Shown: one piece after another, positions 8,315 through 18,731 of the stretch
Numbering within the stretch: the stretch's first letter is position 1
How the letters are laid out: each line of letters starts with the position of its first letter
Source of the DNA: Algiphilus sp022763315
Lineage (GTDB): Bacteria; Pseudomonadota; Gammaproteobacteria; Nevskiales; Nevskiaceae
Assembly: GCF_965249985.1 (NCBI RefSeq)
Contig: NZ_OZ252280.1
Strand: one strand, 5' to 3'
DNA length: 64,000 bases
Translations under genes and position numbers: made by a program
Notes under the pieces: generated by a model
The model's database searches: none
The model's input: only the letters and a program-made list of their open reading frames with translations
What the model was told of the DNA's origin: nothing

Positions 8315-9711
8315 ATGTCCACCCCGACGACGCCTGATACCGACCCGAACCGTACGCCCCCACAGGCCGGGAAGCCGGCACCGAAGCTCTATATCAAGAC
8401 CTTCGGCTGCCAGATGAACGAGTACGACTCGCGCAAGATGGCCGACGTGCTCGCCGCCTCCGACGGCTATGTGCGTACCACGGAACCCGACGAAGCCGAC
8501 CTGCTGCTGCTCAATACCTGCTCGGTGCGCGAGAAGGCGCAGGAGAAGGTGTTCTCGGAACTGGGCCGCTGGCGGGAATGGAAGGCGGCGCGGCCGGAGC
8601 GCCAGGTCGCCGTCGGCGGCTGTGTTGCCTCACAGGAGGGCGAGGCCATCGCCACCCGCGAATCGCTGGTGGATGTGGTCTTCGGTCCGCAGACCCTGCA
8701 TCGCCTGCCTTCCCTGCTGGAACAGACACGCGCCACCGGCAGGCCCTCGGTGGACGTGAGCTTTCCGGAGATCGAGAAATTCGACCGACTGCCCGAACCG
8801 CAGGCCGATGGCCCCACCGCCTTCGTCTCAATCATGGAGGGCTGCAGCAAGTACTGCAGCTTCTGTGTCGTGCCCTACACACGCGGCGAAGAGGTTTCGC
8901 GGCCGGTCGACGACGTGTTGGTGGAATGCGCCCAGCTTGCCGACCGCGGCGTGCGCGAGATCACGCTGCTCGGGCAGAACGTGAACGGCTATCGCGGCGC
9001 CCTACGCGACGGCGGCAGCTGCGATCTGGCGCTGCTGATCCACTACGTGGCGCGTCTGGAGGGGGTGGAACGCATCCGCTTCACCACCTCGCATCCGATG
9101 GAATTTGACGACGGCCTGATCGAAGCCTTCGCCGACGAGCCGAAGCTGGCGAACTATCTGCACCTTCCGGTGCAATCGGGGTCTGAGCGCATCCTCAAGC
9201 TCATGAAGCGGCCGCACACCATCGATGGCTATGTCGACAAGATTCGCCGACTGCGCATGGTGCGCCCGGATATCGCCCTGTCCTCCGATTTCATCGTCGG
9301 CTTTCCCAGCGAAACCGACGAGGACTTCGCGGCCACGATGAATCTGATTGCCGAGGTGCGCTTCGACAGTGCCTTTTCCTTCATTTACAGCCCGCGGCCC
9401 GGCACGCCCGCCTCCAACCTGCGCGATGGCGTGGCCACGGAAGCCAAGCAGGAGCGTCTGCGCATCCTGCAGGGCCGCATCAAGCAGTTGTCGGACGAAT
9501 ACTGCCGCGCTCTGGTCGGCCAGACCCACAAGGTGCTGATCGAGCGTCCCAGCCGCCGTGGCAACGGCCAGATGGCCGGGCGACTGTCGAACAACCGCTG
9601 GGTGAATTTCGACGCGCCGGAACATCTGCTCGGCACATTTGTCGACGTCACCGTGACCGAATCGCTCAACAACTCCCTGCGCGGGCGTCTGGCGGAGGCA
9701 GCTTCTCCGGC

Positions 9712-9715
<4 letters not shown>
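8315..9715 (+). CDS. miaB: tRNA-2-methylthio-N6-dimethylallyladenosine synthase
   Basis: Radical-SAM methylthiotransferase that adds a methylthio group to i6A37 of tRNAs reading UNN codons. In the 466-residue product an N-terminal UPF0004 domain carries three cluster cysteines (FGCQMN, NTCSVRE, GGCVAS). The radical-SAM motif is CSKYCSFC (Cys177, 181, 184) and a C-terminal TRAM domain ends the protein. The start at 8315 (MSTPTTPD) is preferred because the catalytic region begins shortly after; longer in-frame starts extend into the phosphatase gene. It overlaps the next gene in a four-base TTGA. Confidence 0.95.
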
Positions 9716-10790
<1,075 letters not shown>

Positions 10791-10794
<4 letters not shown>

Positions 10795-11219
10795 ACGCCA
10801 TTGCGGTGCAGCGCGCGGTGCCGCCGCGCGGTATTCCCTCCGCAGGCAGTCTGCGTCGCTTCGCCGAAGCCGCCGGCGCACAGGGGGCGCTCTGCCTGCG
10901 CGTGGTCGATGCCGAGGAATCGCGTGCACTCAACCATCAGTTCCGCGGGCGCGACAAGCCGACCAATGTGCTCTCCTTTCCGGCGGCATCGCCGTTGCCT
11001 GCGCTTCCGCAGCTTGGCGATATCGTGCTGTGCGCTTCGGTGATACAGCACGAGGCCGAAGCGCAGGGCAAGACACCCCGCGCCCACTGGGCGCACATGG
11101 TGGTGCACGGCGTGCTGCATCTGCGCGGATACGATCACCAGGACAGCGACGAGGCCGAGGCGATGGAGGCGCTGGAGCGGGGCATCCTCGCCAAACTCGG
11201 TTTTGCTGATCCATACTGA
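10791..11219 (+). CDS. ybeY: Endoribonuclease YbeY (16S rRNA maturation)
   Basis: Metal-dependent endoribonuclease involved in 3' maturation and quality control of 16S rRNA. The hallmark motif HGVLHLRGYDH, giving the three His metal ligands, is near residues 106-116 of 142. Starts at GTG 10791 overlapping the TGA of the PhoH-like gene. Order PhoH-like, YbeY, CorC matches the widely conserved ybeZYX operon. Confidence 0.96.
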
Positions 11220-11258
11220 CTTGCCCATGCCGCGGCATTGCCGTGACCAACACGAACA

Positions 11259-12125
11259 ATGAACGACGAAGCAGACAGTACCAACGGCCAGACGGCCGAA
11301 CGTCAGAACGAATCGGCAGGCTGGTTCCGCCGGCTCGGTAAATCCATCGCCGGCGGACCGCGCAATCGGGGGGACATCCTCGAATTCCTCGGTGAGGCCT
11401 CCAACGAGGGGCTGCTCGACGTCGATGCCCTGCCCATGATCGAGGGCGTGCTCGAAACGGCGGATCTGCAGGCGCGCGACATCATGATCCCGCGCGCGCA
11501 GATGGTGGTGCTCGAGGACGACTGGGATCTCGACGAGGTGCTGGAAGCCGTCGTCGAATCCGGCCACTCCCGTTTTCCGGTGGTGGGGCACTCGCGCGAC
11601 GAGATCACCGGCATCCTGCTGGCCAAGGATCTGCTGCGTTTTTCGCGCTCGGACGCCCCCGATTTCGAAGTTGCGCAACTGCTGCGCCCGGCAGTCTTCG
11701 TGCCGGAATCCAAGCGCGTCAACGTCATGCTGCAGGAATTCCGCTCCGGCCGGAATCACATGGCCATCGTCGTCGACGAATACGGCGGTGTGGCCGGCAT
11801 CGTCACCATCGAGGATGTCATCGAGCAGATCGTTGGCGAGATCGACGACGAGTACGATGAAGCCGAAGGCGCAATGATCCTCAAGCAGGACGAGCGCCGC
11901 TTCCTGGTGCAGGGGCTGACGCCCATCGAGGATTTCAACGGCTATTTTCAGGCCGATTTCTCGGACGAGGAATTCGATACTGTGGGCGGGCTGGTGGCGC
12001 ACCATTTCGGGCATATGCCGCGCCGCGGCGAGAGCCTGCGCATTCAGAAATTCGTCTTTAATGTCCAGCGCGCCGATTCCCGGCGCGTGCACGTGCTGCA
12101 GGTCACGCTGAGCCAGGACGAATGA
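11259..12125 (+). CDS. corC: CorC/HlyC-type CBS-domain protein
   Basis: 288-residue cytoplasmic protein with two CBS domains (about 65-185) and a C-terminal transporter-associated CorC_HlyC domain (about 200-280). It is classically linked to magnesium/cobalt efflux (YbeX). No transmembrane segment is present, unlike the larger membrane CorC proteins. Segments IMIPRAQM and VVDEYGGVAGIVTIED are typical. The stop overlaps the DUF4105 gene in ATGA (12122-12125). Confidence 0.93.
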   Translation: MNDEADSTNGQTAERQNESAGWFRRLGKSIAGGPRNRGDILEFLGEASNEGLLDVDALPMIEGVLETADLQARDIMIPRAQMVVLEDDWDLDEVLEAVVESGHSRFPVVGHSRDEITGILLAKDLLRFSRSDAPDFEVAQLLRPAVFVPESKRVNVMLQEFRSGRNHMAIVVDEYGGVAGIVTIEDVIEQIVGEIDDEYDEAEGAMILKQDERRFLVQGLTPIEDFNGYFQADFSDEEFDTVGGLVAHHFGHMPRRGESLRIQKFVFNVQRADSRRVHVLQVTLSQDE

Positions 12126-13372
12126 GCCACCGGCCAGGCGCCGGCTGGCTCGGCGCGTGCATCGCACTCGGCCTGCTGCTGGCGGTCGGCAGCACGGCGG
12201 TCAGGGCGCAGGACTCCGAGGCATCCGCGCCCCGCATCAGCCTGCTGACTTTCGGGCCCGGCGAGATCTACTGGCAGCGTTTCGGGCACAACGCGCTGTT
12301 GGTGCGCGACCGCAGCGGGCGTGGCGGCACGGTGTACAACTACGGCTATTTCGACTTCGCCCAGGAAAACTTTTTCCAGAACTTTATCTTCGGGCGCATG
12401 CAGTACCGTCTGGCCACCGGCCGCCTCGACCAGACCCTCTCCCAGTATCACTATGAAGGCCGCGAGGTGCGCGAGCAGCGCCTTGATCTTTCCCCCGCGC
12501 AGGCGCGTGCGCTGGAAGCCTTCCTGCGCTGGAATGCGCGGCCCGAGAATGCGGACTACCGCTACGATTACTTTCTGGAAGCCTGCTCCACGCGCATCCG
12601 CGACGCCCTCGACCGGATCACCGGCGGAGCACTACAGCCCCTGCAGCAGACGCCGGCACGCCTGACCCTGCGCGAGCAGGTGCTGCGGCTGACCGCGCCC
12701 GACCCGCTGCTCATGCTGGGACTTGATCTGATCCTCGGGCCTGCCGCCGACGCGCCGCGCACACTGTGGGAAGAAAGCTTCGTCCCGGAGGTGCTGGAAC
12801 AGGCGCTGCGTGGTGTGCAATTGCCTGCCAGCGAGGCGCTGGAGTCGCGTTCTATCGTGAAGAGCGAGCACACGCTGGTGGCGCGCGATCCGCGGCGTGG
12901 TGCCGTGCTGCCGCCGGAGGATCCGCCGCCGCTGGCGAGCGCCTTCCTTGGCGCCGGGCTGCTGTGGGTGGCCCTTCTGCTGCTGGCGCAGCGCTACAGC
13001 CGCGTGGCATGGGCGGGTTTGGCCGGGCTGCAGCTACTGACCGCGGGCGCGGCGGGGCTGATCATGGTCTTCATCACGGCCGCTACGGCGCATTGGGCCG
13101 GTTGGTACAACCTCAGTGCCGCCTTCTATAACCCGCTGGCCTGGTTGGCGCTGCCGGCGGTTTGGGCTGCCGCGCGCGGGCGCGTGCTGCACCGTGGCCA
13201 CCGCGCCCTGCTGTGGATGCTGCCGGCCCTGGCCGCGGTGGGGCTGTTCGCGCCGCTGTGGCAGGACAATCTGCATCACGCGCTGTTCTGGCTGCCGGCG
13301 CATCTTGCACTCGCCTGGAGCGCGCTGCGCATGGCAAGACAGCACCCGCCGCACGCGACGGCTGCCGCCTAA
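12122..13372 (+). CDS. DUF4105 family membrane protein
   Basis: 416-residue protein with a signal peptide or first membrane span (about 8-27). A DUF4105/Lnb-like periplasmic domain follows (about 35-270, with GHNALLV, YGYFDF and a conserved cysteine in EACSTRIRD). Four or five C-terminal membrane spans follow (about 275-405). Related domains include a Cys/His-type catalytic fold in lacto-N-biosidase-associated proteins, but enzymatic activity here is unproven. It sits where many gammaproteobacteria carry lnt behind ybeX, and its ATG overlaps the corC stop, so it belongs to the ybeZYX transcript. Confidence 0.8.
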   Translation: MSHRPGAGWLGACIALGLLLAVGSTAVRAQDSEASAPRISLLTFGPGEIYWQRFGHNALLVRDRSGRGGTVYNYGYFDFAQENFFQNFIFGRMQYRLATGRLDQTLSQYHYEGREVREQRLDLSPAQARALEAFLRWNARPENADYRYDYFLEACSTRIRDALDRITGGALQPLQQTPARLTLREQVLRLTAPDPLLMLGLDLILGPAADAPRTLWEESFVPEVLEQALRGVQLPASEALESRSIVKSEHTLVARDPRRGAVLPPEDPPPLASAFLGAGLLWVALLLLAQRYSRVAWAGLAGLQLLTAGAAGLIMVFITAATAHWAGWYNLSAAFYNPLAWLALPAVWAAARGRVLHRGHRALLWMLPALAAVGLFAPLWQDNLHHALFWLPAHLALAWSALRMARQHPPHATAAA

Positions 13373-13380
13373 GGCGCCGA

Positions 13381-14784
13381 CTACTCGATACCGAGTTTGC
13401 GGATCTTGTAGCGCAGCTGGCGGAAGCTGAGGCCGAGTTTTTCGGCGGCACGGGTGCGGTTCCAGCGGGTGGCCTCCAGCGCCTCGATGATGGCCTGGCG
13501 CTCCACATTCTGCAGGCGCGATTCGAGGCTGCCCCCGTCCGTGGCCTCGTGATTGGTCGTTGGCTGTACTGCGGGTGACGGCGTGGCTGCAGGCGCCGGG
13601 CTGGCCGAGGGCGACGCGAGAGCCGCTGCGGGGTCGACGGCTTGCAGCTGCAGCGCCTGCTCGCTGATGGTGCTGTCTTCGCACAGGGTGACGGCGCGTT
13701 CCAGGATGTTCTCAAGTTCGCGCACATTGCCGGGGAAGGGGTGCGCCACCAGCCGGCGCAGCGCGCCCTCGGTCAGCAGTGGCACTTCGCTGCAGTGATG
13801 CTGACGGGCGATCTGCTCAAGGATGTAGTCGGCCAGTTGCGGAATGTCCTCCGGGTGCTGCCGCAAGGCCGGTGTGCGCACGCCTACGACGTTGAGTCGG
13901 TAGTAGAGATCCTGTCGGAAGCGTCCCTCGCTCACGCACTGAGCGAGGTCGAGATTGGTGGCCGAGATGATGCGCACGTTGACTGGCTGCTCGTCGCGGG
14001 CCCCCACCGGCCGAACCACGCGCTCCTGTATCGCGCGCAGCAACTTCACCTGCATGGGCAAGGGCAATTCCGCCACTTCATCCAGGAACAGGGTGCCCCC
14101 CTCGGCAGCACGGAACAGCCCCTCATTGTCCTGCAGGGCGCCGGTGAAGGCGCCCTTGATATGGCCAAAGAGCTCGCTTTCCATTAACTCCGAAGGGATG
14201 GCGCCGCAGTTCACTGGCACGAAGGGGCCGTCCTTGCGCGCACTGCGCTGATGGACCAGGCGCGCTACGCGCTCCTTGCCGGTGCCGGACTCGCCGCTGA
14301 TGTGCAAGGGCGCCTGGCTACGCGCAACCCGGCTGATCAAGGCACGGAGCTGCTGCATGGCGGGCGCATCCCCGATCAGACGATCCCCGTCGCCATCGAC
14401 CTCCGGGATGCCCGCTCCGGGCAGTTTGAGGGCGTCGTCGACCAGGCGACGCAGGTCCTCGAGCTGCAGTGGCTTGCTGACGAAATCGAAGGCGCCGGCC
14501 TTGAGGCTGTCGACAGCGGCCTGGGCGTTGCCGTAGGCGGTGATGACGGCCACCGGCAGGCCCGGATAATGCTGCTGAATGGTCTCTACCAGCTGAATGC
14601 CGTTGCCATCGGGCAGTCGCATGTCAGTGAGACAGAGGCGGAAGCTCTGCTGGCCGAGCAGGCGCCGGGCTTGATCAACGGTCTCTGCCGGAACCGCTTC
14701 GAGCTCCATGCGCGCCAGCGCGACGCCGAGCAGATCGCGGATGTCCTGCTCGTCGTCGACCACGAGCACGCGTGCGCGACTCAT
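13381..14784 (-). CDS. pilR: Sigma-54 response regulator PilR
   Basis: NtrC-family activator of type IV pilin transcription. In the 467-residue product the receiver has phospho-acceptor Asp54. The AAA+ domain has GESGTGKE and an intact GAFTGA loop, and a C-terminal Fis-type helix-turn-helix ends in LSFRQLRYKIRKLGIE. Start at 14784 overlaps the pilS stop in ATGA. The pilA target gene is outside the window. This protein gives a useful internal contrast to the atypical AAA+ protein at 29392-30759. Confidence 0.95.
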   Translation of the reverse strand: MSRARVLVVDDEQDIRDLLGVALARMELEAVPAETVDQARRLLGQQSFRLCLTDMRLPDGNGIQLVETIQQHYPGLPVAVITAYGNAQAAVDSLKAGAFDFVSKPLQLEDLRRLVDDALKLPGAGIPEVDGDGDRLIGDAPAMQQLRALISRVARSQAPLHISGESGTGKERVARLVHQRSARKDGPFVPVNCGAIPSELMESELFGHIKGAFTGALQDNEGLFRAAEGGTLFLDEVAELPLPMQVKLLRAIQERVVRPVGARDEQPVNVRIISATNLDLAQCVSEGRFRQDLYYRLNVVGVRTPALRQHPEDIPQLADYILEQIARQHHCSEVPLLTEGALRRLVAHPFPGNVRELENILERAVTLCEDSTISEQALQLQAVDPAAALASPSASPAPAATPSPAVQPTTNHEATDGGSLESRLQNVERQAIIEALEATRWNRTRAAEKLGLSFRQLRYKIRKLGIE

Positions 14785-16352
14785 GCCGCCATGCCCCGGG
14801 TGGAGGCGGGCATCTGCAGCACGAAATGGGCACCGGGGCCCTCGTGCGGCTGCAGAAAGAGCAGCGCGCCGTTGGCTTCGCACAGGGTGCGTGCAAGATA
14901 CAGGCCGAGGCCGGTGCCCTTGGTGCTGGTGGTGTAGAAGGGCTCGAAAATGGTTTCGTTCATGCCCGGCTCGATGCCTTTGCCATCGTCACGGATGTGC
15001 AGAAGAATACGTGCAGTGGCGGGCAATGCACGCATGCGGATGCTGTGCGCACCATGCTCGACGCTATTGCGCCAGAGATTGTGCAGGATGCGGCAAAAAT
15101 GATCGCTGTCGAAATGGACGATGGTCTGGCGGCTGACCGCATCCGTGTCCAGATGCAGCGTCACCCGTTGCGCGCACGCCTGGTCGCCCTCCTGAAACTG
15201 GCGGTAGGCGAGGCCGAGGAGCTCGGCCAGCGGGCGATGGTCCGGTTCCGGTGGCCGTCCGCGGCTGATGTCGCTGACGTCTTGCACGATGCCGTCGATG
15301 CGCTTGGCATGGCGGTGGATGACGCGGCGCAGCGCGTCGGCTTCCTGTGCATCCTTGGCGGCATCGAGCAGTTCAACGGCCTGCGTGATGGCGGACAGCG
15401 GGTTGCGGATCTCATGGGCGATCGAGGCTGACAGCCGGCCCAGCGCGGCGAGTTTGAGACGCTGCGCTTCATCGCGCGCGCGCTGTGCATCCTCCAGCAG
15501 CACCAGTACCGGCGAGCGGGTACCGGGGCCGAGCGCGGTATAGCGCAGCACCAGGTCGCGCGTACCCATGCGCACGGAGGCGCTGGTCCTGCCTTGGCGC
15601 CAGCGCTCGATGTCTTGGGCGATGTCCGGCGCGAACTGATCGAGCGACAGCCCCGTGACGCCGCCGTGGGTGCGCAACAGATCGCGCGCCGCCTCGTTGA
15701 GGGTGCGCACGCGCAGCGCCTCGTCCACCACCATGACACCGGAGCGCATGGTGGCCACGATGGTGTCGTTGATGCGTGACAGGTCGCTGAGCGCGCTCCC
15801 GGCCTGCGCCGCACGCGCTTCGCTGCGCCGCGCGCGCACGGCCACGGTGCTGGCCGAGATCGCAATCACGAACATCGCCGCCCCGAGCACACCGGCCTCG
15901 GTCAGTGGCCCGGCCGTCCAGTTGTCCGGGTATTGGCGGCTGAGTTCGACTGCAAACAGGGCCACGGTACCGATGGCGGCAGCTAGTGTCGCCAGACGCG
16001 GCGGCAGCACCATGCCAAGGCCCAGAACCGGGATCAGGAGCAGCATGCCCAGGCCGCTCCCCATGCCGGAACTGGCGAAAAGCAGGCCACTGACTGCGGT
16101 CAGATCGCTGATGCCGTGCAGCACGATCTGATGCTCGAAGGGCGGCGCGCGGCTGACCAATGCGATCATCAGCAGGCTGCCGGCGGCGAACCAGGCATAG
16201 GTCATCGCCTGAAACAGCCCGGGGCGGCCAATGCTCAGGAAATCCGGCGCCTGCCCGCTGAAAAATACGGCTGCCAGAATCGGCGCCATGATCAGCCGAT
16301 AGACGCAGAGGGCGCGCAGTACGCGCCACTCGTCCTCGGAGTGTTCAGTCAT
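14781..16352 (-). CDS. pilS: Sensor histidine kinase PilS
   Basis: Inner-membrane kinase that phosphorylates PilR. The 523-residue product has about six N-terminal membrane spans (to about 175) and a PAS-like cytoplasmic region. The phosphorylation box SIAHEIRNPLSAI is near residue 310, and the HATPase domain carries N and G boxes (LWRNSVEHG, DDGKGIEPG, GTGLGLYLA). The start MTEHSEDEW at 16352 places the first span correctly; longer starts add a hydrophilic tail. Its 5' end overlaps the next upstream gene by eight bases. Confidence 0.94.
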   Translation of the reverse strand: MTEHSEDEWRVLRALCVYRLIMAPILAAVFFSGQAPDFLSIGRPGLFQAMTYAWFAAGSLLMIALVSRAPPFEHQIVLHGISDLTAVSGLLFASSGMGSGLGMLLLIPVLGLGMVLPPRLATLAAAIGTVALFAVELSRQYPDNWTAGPLTEAGVLGAAMFVIAISASTVAVRARRSEARAAQAGSALSDLSRINDTIVATMRSGVMVVDEALRVRTLNEAARDLLRTHGGVTGLSLDQFAPDIAQDIERWRQGRTSASVRMGTRDLVLRYTALGPGTRSPVLVLLEDAQRARDEAQRLKLAALGRLSASIAHEIRNPLSAITQAVELLDAAKDAQEADALRRVIHRHAKRIDGIVQDVSDISRGRPPEPDHRPLAELLGLAYRQFQEGDQACAQRVTLHLDTDAVSRQTIVHFDSDHFCRILHNLWRNSVEHGAHSIRMRALPATARILLHIRDDGKGIEPGMNETIFEPFYTTSTKGTGLGLYLARTLCEANGALLFLQPHEGPGAHFVLQMPASTRGMAA

Positions 16353-16560
16353 CCTGCCCGGGGCTGTGACAGGCCGGGCAACGCGATTGCGGGTCGAGCT
16401 GGCTGTATTCGACGAAAGTACCGCAGTCACGACAGGCCCTGAGGTCTGATACTTCGGGAGGACGCTCGTCCACACTGTTGGGACGCGCGGGCGGAAACAG
16501 GGAACGCAGTCCGCGGTACACCAAATAGCCGAGGATGAGCAAGAGCAGTAGACGTAGCAT
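16345..16560 (-). CDS. Small PP0621-type membrane protein with zinc-ribbon
   Basis: 71-residue protein: one N-terminal membrane span (LRLLLLLILGYLVYRGL) and a cytoplasmic tail with two cysteine pairs, CRDC and CPAC, likely one zinc site. It is the first gene of the pilS-pilR transcript, overlapping pilS by eight bases. Start ATG 16560 removes a non-homologous leader. Function unknown; in related genomes a similar small gene precedes pilS. Confidence 0.75.
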   Translation of the reverse strand: MLRLLLLLILGYLVYRGLRSLFPPARPNSVDERPPEVSDLRACRDCGTFVEYSQLDPQSRCPACHSPGQDD

Positions 16561-16661
16561 GGAACCAACGCGGTCAGAGAATTCCGGTATTGTGCGCGCT
16601 GCGCCAATCCTCTGGAACATCCGGCGCGCGATCGATCGGGATCAACCAGCAGGGAGACTGC

Positions 16662-17828
16662 ATGAATCTGCACGAATACCAGGCCAAGGAGCTCTTTGAG
16701 CGCTACGGCATTCCTGTACCCAAGGGCAAGCTTGCCGATCAGCCCAACGCGGTGCGCCAGGCTGCCAAGGAACTCGGTGGCCGCGTCGTCGTCAAGGCAC
16801 AGGTGCACGCGGGCGGTCGAGGCAAGGCCGGTGGCGTGAAGCTGGTGGACGATCCGGATGCGGCTTCAGATGCAGCCAGTGCCATGCTCGGCGAGCGGCT
16901 GGTGACGCACCAGACCGGTCCGGGCGGACTGCCGATCGGCAGCGTCTGGGTCGAAGAGCCCTCCGAGATCGCGCGCGAGCTCTATCTCTCTGCGCTGGTG
17001 GATCGTGGCTCCGAGCGCATCGTGTTCATGGCCTCGCCCGATGGTGGTATGGACATTGAGGAAGTGGCTGCCAAGACCCCGGAACGCATCCGCTCGGTCC
17101 ACGTCGACCCGGCAGCGGGCCTGCAGGCCTATCAGGCGCGCGAATTGGGCTTTTTCCTGGACCTGAACAAGGAACAGGTTGGCCAGTTCACGCGCATCCT
17201 CGACGGCCTCTATCGGCTGTTCACCGAGCTCGACGCCAGCCTGGTCGAGATCAATCCGTTGATCGTGACCGGCACCGGCGATCTGCGCGCCCTCGATGCG
17301 AAGCTGAACTTCGACGACAACGCGCTTTTCCGCCACAAGGAAATCGCCGCCCTACGCGATCTCAGTCAGGAAGATGAGCGCGAACGCATCGCGCTGCAGC
17401 ATGATCTGAACTATGTGCCCCTCGACGGCAACATCGGCTGCATGGTCAATGGCGCCGGCCTGGCCATGGCGACGATGGACATCATCCAGTTGCACGGCGG
17501 CGCGCCGGCCAATTTCCTGGACGTGGGTGGCGGCGCCACCGCCGAACGCGTGACCAATGCCTTCAAGCTGATCACCAGCTCCTCGGACGTCAAGGCCATC
17601 CTGGTCAACATCTTTGGCGGCATCGTGCGCTGCGACCTGATTGCCGAGGGCATCATCGAGGCCGTCAAGCAGGTCGGGCTCAAGGTTCCGGTGGTTGCCC
17701 GCTTGCAGGGCACGAATATGGAAAAGGGGCAGGAGCTGCTGCGCAACAGCGGACTCAAGATCACCCCGGTCGATGACCTCACCGAAGCGGCCGAGACGGT
17801 CGTTGCACTTGCCCGCAAGGAAGGCTGA
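16662..17828 (+). CDS. sucC: Succinyl-CoA synthetase beta subunit (ADP-forming)
   Basis: Beta subunit of the TCA-cycle enzyme that converts succinyl-CoA to succinate with ATP formation. 388 residues, ATP-grasp fold followed by a CoA-ligase domain. The MNLHEYQAKELF beginning is nearly invariant. A GGGAGA ribosome site lies before ATG 16662. It is followed three bases later by sucD. Next to pilSR in divergent orientation, an arrangement I associate with Xanthomonadales-type genomes. Confidence 0.97.
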   Translation: MNLHEYQAKELFERYGIPVPKGKLADQPNAVRQAAKELGGRVVVKAQVHAGGRGKAGGVKLVDDPDAASDAASAMLGERLVTHQTGPGGLPIGSVWVEEPSEIARELYLSALVDRGSERIVFMASPDGGMDIEEVAAKTPERIRSVHVDPAAGLQAYQARELGFFLDLNKEQVGQFTRILDGLYRLFTELDASLVEINPLIVTGTGDLRALDAKLNFDDNALFRHKEIAALRDLSQEDERERIALQHDLNYVPLDGNIGCMVNGAGLAMATMDIIQLHGGAPANFLDVGGGATAERVTNAFKLITSSSDVKAILVNIFGGIVRCDLIAEGIIEAVKQVGLKVPVVARLQGTNMEKGQELLRNSGLKITPVDDLTEAAETVVALARKEG

Positions 17829-17831
17829 ATC

Positions 17832-18707
17832 GTGAGCATTCTCGTAGATAGCAAGACGCGCGTGATCTGCCAGGGCTTCACTGGCAAGCAGGGCACCTTT
17901 CACGCCGAGCAGTCCCTGAGTTACGGCACCAATCTGGTCGGCGGCGTCAGCCCCGGCAAGGGTGGCACCACCCACCTCGACAAGCCGGTGTTCAACACCT
18001 GCCACGACGCCGTGCGTGAGACCGGCGCCGAGGCGTCGATGATCTATGTGCCGGCCGCCGGCGCCGCCGACGCCATCCTCGAGGCGGCCGACGCTGGCGT
18101 GAAGGTCATCGTGTGTATCACCGAGGGTATTCCGGTGCTCGACATGGTGCGCGTCAAGGCTGCGCTCAAGAATTACCCGGACGCCATTCTCATTGGCCCC
18201 AACTGCCCGGGCATCATCACGCCGGACAGCTGCAAGATCGGCATCATGCCGGGCCATATCCATAAGGCGGGGCGGGTCGGCATTGTCTCCCGTTCCGGCA
18301 CTCTGACCTATGAGGCGGTGTGGCAGACCACGCAGAACGGGCTGGGTCAGTCCACTTGCGTCGGTATCGGTGGCGACCCGGTGCGCGGCATGGGCTTCAT
18401 CGACTGCATCAAGCTCTTCGAGGAGGACCCGCAGACCGAGGCGGTGATCATGGTCGGCGAGATCGGCGGCACCTCCGAGGAAGAAGCGGCCGAATACATC
18501 AAGGCGCATATCAGCAAGCCGGTGGTGGCCTACATCGCCGGTGTGACGGCACCGCCGGGCAAGCGCATGGGGCACGCGGGCGCCATCGTGTCCGGTGGCA
18601 AGGGCACGGCCGACGACAAGTTCGCCGCGCTCGAGGCTGCCGGCGTGACCACGGTGCGCTCGCCGGCCGATCTGGGTGCCGCCATCGCGAAGGAGCTCGG
18701 CGCCTAG
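17832..18707 (+). CDS. sucD: Succinyl-CoA synthetase alpha subunit
   Basis: Alpha subunit of succinyl-CoA synthetase; binds CoA and carries the phospho-histidine. 291 residues; CoA-binding Rossmann domain at the N-terminus (GFTGKQGTFH) and the active-site His near 247 in GHAGAIVSGG. Starts at GTG 17832, three bases after sucC, so it is co-translated with it. The rest of the 2-oxoglutarate dehydrogenase cluster is not adjacent. Confidence 0.97.
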   Translation: MSILVDSKTRVICQGFTGKQGTFHAEQSLSYGTNLVGGVSPGKGGTTHLDKPVFNTCHDAVRETGAEASMIYVPAAGAADAILEAADAGVKVIVCITEGIPVLDMVRVKAALKNYPDAILIGPNCPGIITPDSCKIGIMPGHIHKAGRVGIVSRSGTLTYEAVWQTTQNGLGQSTCVGIGGDPVRGMGFIDCIKLFEEDPQTEAVIMVGEIGGTSEEEAAEYIKAHISKPVVAYIAGVTAPPGKRMGHAGAIVSGGKGTADDKFAALEAAGVTTVRSPADLGAAIAKELGA

Positions 18708-18731
18708 CGACGTCGCGGGATTCCCGGCCCC

